Below are positions 61,518 through 64,000 of a DNA stretch of 64,000 bases, one piece after another. Position 1 is the stretch's first letter. Each line of letters opens with the position of its first letter. The notes beneath the pieces are model-generated. The model did no database searches. It had not been told where the DNA came from and worked only from the letters and a program-made list of their open reading frames with translations. The DNA is from Cellvibrio sp. PSBB006 (lineage in GTDB: Bacteria > Pseudomonadota > Gammaproteobacteria > Pseudomonadales > Cellvibrionaceae), in the NCBI RefSeq assembly GCF_002162135.1, contig NZ_CP021382.1, positions 3,408,001-3,472,000 of the forward strand, written 5' to 3'. Position numbers and translations under genes: made by a program.

Positions 61518-62495
61518 CTATTTATCCCAGATCCAGGTAGCCAGTGATTTACCGCCAGAATCAAGAGCGTAGGCGGCTCCAAATCCTGCTGCGACTCCTA
61601 TCCCGATCATAACCACCCATCCCACTGGAGTCAGACCTAAACCTATAGTTGTCAATCCGGCAATTACAGCTTTCCCGGTAAACAACCCGGCAGCGCCACC
61701 AAAGCCAAACCCCGTTGCCTGTATCGCTGCCTCCCGCTGCCAATTCCCACCTTGCTGATAAGTGTTATGCACGTGATTAACCCGTATCCCGGCATCGAGC
61801 GCAACCATGCCTTTACCCGCATAGGAGATACCTTTTGCCAAGGTGGCAATTTGCGTCGCCTGTGCGTTGTTCGCCACGTTGATACCACGACCGCGACGTT
61901 GTGCAAGGGTGATACCTCGATCAGCGCCGGAGAGAGCGTTGCCGCGATTTTTGCCTAGGCTGTTGGGTGAGGCGAGTTTATTGAGTTCGGCATGGTACCT
62001 GGTTTGCAATTCATTGTACGCCAGCCGGGCTTTGCTTTTCAGATCCGCTCTGGTAGCGCTGGGACCACGGCCTACGCCTTTGTGCTTGTGTAGTGCCATT
62101 AACGCATTTTGATAGTTGATCAAGGCTTTTTGAAAGCCGGTCAGACGCACTTCGCTGGCGGTAGCGCCAGCGCCAAGGAGGCTACCGGTATTTTGCAGAT
62201 TTAGAAAAGCCAGGTGCTTATCGTAAAACGCAGCCAATGTCGGGGTGAAGTCACCAAAGGTGTCGATGGTACACATCAAGTGATTGCGCGGTGCTTCGGG
62301 CAAGCTACTAAGTGTCAGCGTGATCATCCGGCTTTCGGGATGCGCGCCTTTATCGGCGAGGCAGTAAGGCATATTGGCTGTGAATTCATTGCAGGCTAAT
62401 GCATTGTTGCGCGCGAGTCCCGCAGTAGTAGGCGTGTCTTTACCAAAGAGTTGCTGGGTGGAGAGGGTCTAGGAAGGAAAGAATATTTCAGGCAT
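61518..62495 (-). pseudogene. Toxin/effector-like gene with an in-frame amber at codon 9
   Basis: The best start is the ATG at 62495, six bases after AAGGGA; codon 9 (62471-62469) is TAG, after which the same frame stays open for 316 codons to 61518. Between the TAG and Met42 (62372) I see no start codon, and Met42 has no ribosome site. The body has a helical middle (LINYQNALMALHKHKGVGRG, RADLKSKARLAYNELQTRYH). The C-terminal third is Gly-rich and hydrophobic (GFGFGGAAGLFTGKAVIAGL, GWVVMIGIGVAAGFGAAYAL), as in pore-forming effectors. Either the gene is disabled or the amber is read through. Confidence 0.55.
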
Positions 62496-62677
62496 CGTGG
62501 TCCCTTACTGTGGCTGTGGATAAAACGTGGACCGGAATTTTGCGATAGCGAAATCTCCCCGTAAATCACAAGGTTATAACAAAAGATCACACAGTGACTT
62601 GTATCACAACAAGGCTAGCGTGCGGCAGGAATTGCCTGCGGGTTGCGAGCACCTGCCGCCTCAGTCTCTGCGCGAAC
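62496..62677. other. Short intergenic region between reductase and toxin-like genes
   Basis: 182 bases. A GC-rich inverted repeat (CGGCAGG ... CCTGCCG near 62625-62660) may end the reductase transcript. The toxin promoter should be here, but only weak boxes are seen. Confidence 0.35.
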
Positions 62678-63712
62678 TCACACCACGGGCGGATTCACCT
62701 TCGCAAAAGCCTCCTGACGCCGGTAAGCGAAATATGGATAGGCCGCTGTTTGCTCGCTCACCTGATCTAATCGCTTTATCTGTTCCTGCGTCAGTGCCCA
62801 TCCCACCGCGCCCAGATTATCGCGCAGCTGTTCTTCATTGCGCGCACCCAGGACGACGGTGGCAACCGTCGGACGTTGAAGCAGCCAATTGATGGCAATT
62901 TGCGGAATGGTGCGGCCCGTCTCCGCCGCAATATCGTCCATCACCTCCACGAGGTCGTAAACAAGGTTGTCATCTACCGGCGGACCAAACTGCGCCGTCT
63001 GGTGCAGGCGGCTATTCGGTGGAATGGGTTGATCGCGGCGCACATTGCCGGTCAGTCTGCCCCAACCCAAGGGGCTCCACACGGCGGCGCCAATGCCTTG
63101 ATCGAGCCCCAATGGCATCAGCTCCCATTCATAGTCGCGGCCGACCAGGGAGTAATAGGCTTGATTGGCGACGTAGCGGGGATAGCCGTAACGATCTGCT
63201 ACCGCTAAAGATTTCATCAATTCCCACCCGGAAAAATTGGATGCGCCGATGTAGCGAATTTTTCCCGCACTGATGAGCGCATCCAGTGCAGAAAGTACTT
63301 CGTCTACCGGCGTGAAGCCATCAAAGGCGTGCAGGTAAAACAGATCGATGTAATCCGTATCCAATCGCTTTAATGACGCTTCGCATGCCTTGATAAGTCG
63401 CGCGCGGGATGAACCCCAGTCACCGGGTTTATCGCCCATCGGCAAGGTTGTTTTGGTCGAAATGATGAGTTGATCGCGCCGCCCTTTTACCGCTGCGCCC
63501 AGAATTTTTTCTGATTCACCGTCGGAATACACGTCGGCGGTATCGAACATATTGGCGCCGGCCTCCAGGCAAATATCAATCAATTTTTTGGCAGCCTCAA
63601 CATCGGTATTGCCCCAGGCGCTGAAGAGCGGGCCTTTGCCACCAAAGGTACCCGCGCCGAAACTTAATGCCGGAACCTGTAAACCGGATTTACCCATGTA
63701 TCGATATTCCAT
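62678..63712 (-). CDS. Aldo/keto reductase (Tas/YajO-like)
   Basis: 344 residues; GGGAG before the ATG. AKR signatures: SGLQVPALSFGAGTFGG, MFDTADVYSDGESEKILG (catalytic Asp and Tyr), Lys in IISTKTTLPMG, DYIDLFYLHAFDG, IGASNFSGWELM and the C-terminal VVLGARNEEQLRDNLGAVGW cofactor region. NADPH-dependent reduction of aldehydes or ketones is expected, substrate unknown. It is divergent from a LysR gene at the window edge, which probably controls it. Confidence 0.92.
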   Translation of the reverse strand: MEYRYMGKSGLQVPALSFGAGTFGGKGPLFSAWGNTDVEAAKKLIDICLEAGANMFDTADVYSDGESEKILGAAVKGRRDQLIISTKTTLPMGDKPGDWGSSRARLIKACEASLKRLDTDYIDLFYLHAFDGFTPVDEVLSALDALISAGKIRYIGASNFSGWELMKSLAVADRYGYPRYVANQAYYSLVGRDYEWELMPLGLDQGIGAAVWSPLGWGRLTGNVRRDQPIPPNSRLHQTAQFGPPVDDNLVYDLVEVMDDIAAETGRTIPQIAINWLLQRPTVATVVLGARNEEQLRDNLGAVGWALTQEQIKRLDQVSEQTAAYPYFAYRRQEAFAKVNPPVV

Positions 63713-63826
63713 AAAAACTCCCGTGTTTCATCTTCGAATGCTGAATTGTGTTGGGCCGGATTATGGATCGTCTGAAGAGCGTGATATATAGTCAGCCGGG
63801 AAAATAACTTGTGAAATGAGGTCACG

Positions 63827-64000
63827 ATGATCCGCTTGGAAAATCGTTCGGGAGAGATGGAAATATTCGTCGGCGTAGTAAACGCTGGCAGCTTTTCGGC
63901 AGCGGCGGCGCGCCTTCAAATGACGCCATCGGCGGTCAGTAAATTAATGAGTCGGCTTGAAACGCGTTTGGGCGCGCGGTTGATTAATCGCTCGACGCGC
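63827..64000 (+). CDS. LysR-family regulator, 3' end beyond the window
   Basis: ATG at 63827 behind GAGG; 58 codons are visible to the edge. They contain the N-terminal winged helix-turn-helix: EIFVGVVNAGSFSAAAARLQ, TPSAVSKLMSRLETRLGARL, INRSTR. Length and effector domain cannot be seen. Divergent from the aldo/keto reductase with 114 bases between, the usual LysR-target arrangement. Confidence 0.9.
   Translation, partial: MIRLENRSGEMEIFVGVVNAGSFSAAAARLQMTPSAVSKLMSRLETRLGARLINRSTR

Overview
The window looks like the chromosome of a plant-cell-wall-degrading gammaproteobacterium of the Cellvibrio type. This is inferred from secreted xylan-active enzymes built of CBM2, CBM10, CBM60 and CBM22-like modules joined by long poly-serine linkers, from a GH62 arabinofuranosidase, and from GH11 enzymes carrying CBM60. 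Most genes are moderately GC-rich. Two stretches (about 32.4-38.6 kb and 46.9-52.9 kb) are visibly AT-rich and hold accessory genes. I saw no rRNA, tRNA or CRISPR array.

Layout. 0-3.7 kb: end of an RND efflux adaptor and a complete RND pump. 3.9-7.1 kb: a secreted protein of unknown function paired with a matrixin-type metalloprotease, then two minus-strand envelope proteins. 7.5-13.2 kb: TonB-dependent receptor, GH43 enzyme and a membrane-anchored AraC-type regulator preceded by an 18-codon leader ORF. 13.6-28.2 kb: a run of xylan-degrading enzymes (GH30, GH43-GH10 fusion, GH10, GH43, GH62, GH11) interrupted only by a minus-strand alpha/beta hydrolase. 28.2-32.3 kb: HEAT-repeat protein, divergent LysR/MFS pair and an aldo/keto reductase.

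32.4-38.6 kb: an accessory island, all on the minus strand. It holds a three-gene PD-(D/E)XK nuclease operon, an IS3-family element, and two genes each followed directly by a sequence with attC architecture. It reads as an integrase-less cluster of integron cassettes. One cassette encodes a protein that looks like a restriction-endonuclease-like domain joined to a PIN nuclease. 38.9-46.8 kb: divergent cluster with a tyrosinase, a DUF2182 membrane protein and a free-standing copy of the tyrosinase C-terminal domain on one side, and a VTT/DedA protein, a CXXCH protein and two unknown proteins on the other.

46.9-52.9 kb: second accessory block with lytic transglycosylase, lipoprotein, HNH nuclease and a Doc-type toxin with a large partner protein. 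One base after the Doc stop lies the wreck of a defence-type reverse transcriptase, with three frameshifts, a stop codon and truncation before the YxDD motif, joined to the tail of what looks like a histone-deacetylase-fold protein. 53.3-57.7 kb: a five-module GH11 xylanase/esterase and a ThuA-discoidin protein. 57.7-64 kb: lipase/DUF6795 operon, CDF cation exporter, a toxin/immunity-like pair whose toxin gene carries an early in-frame amber codon, aldo/keto reductase, and the start of a LysR regulator.

Working together (inference): the secreted xylanases and arabinofuranosidases would strip and cut arabinoglucuronoxylan, the TonB receptor would import oligosaccharides, and the membrane AraC regulator would report them. 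The accessory blocks look like mobile defence and competition genes inserted among the carbohydrate genes.
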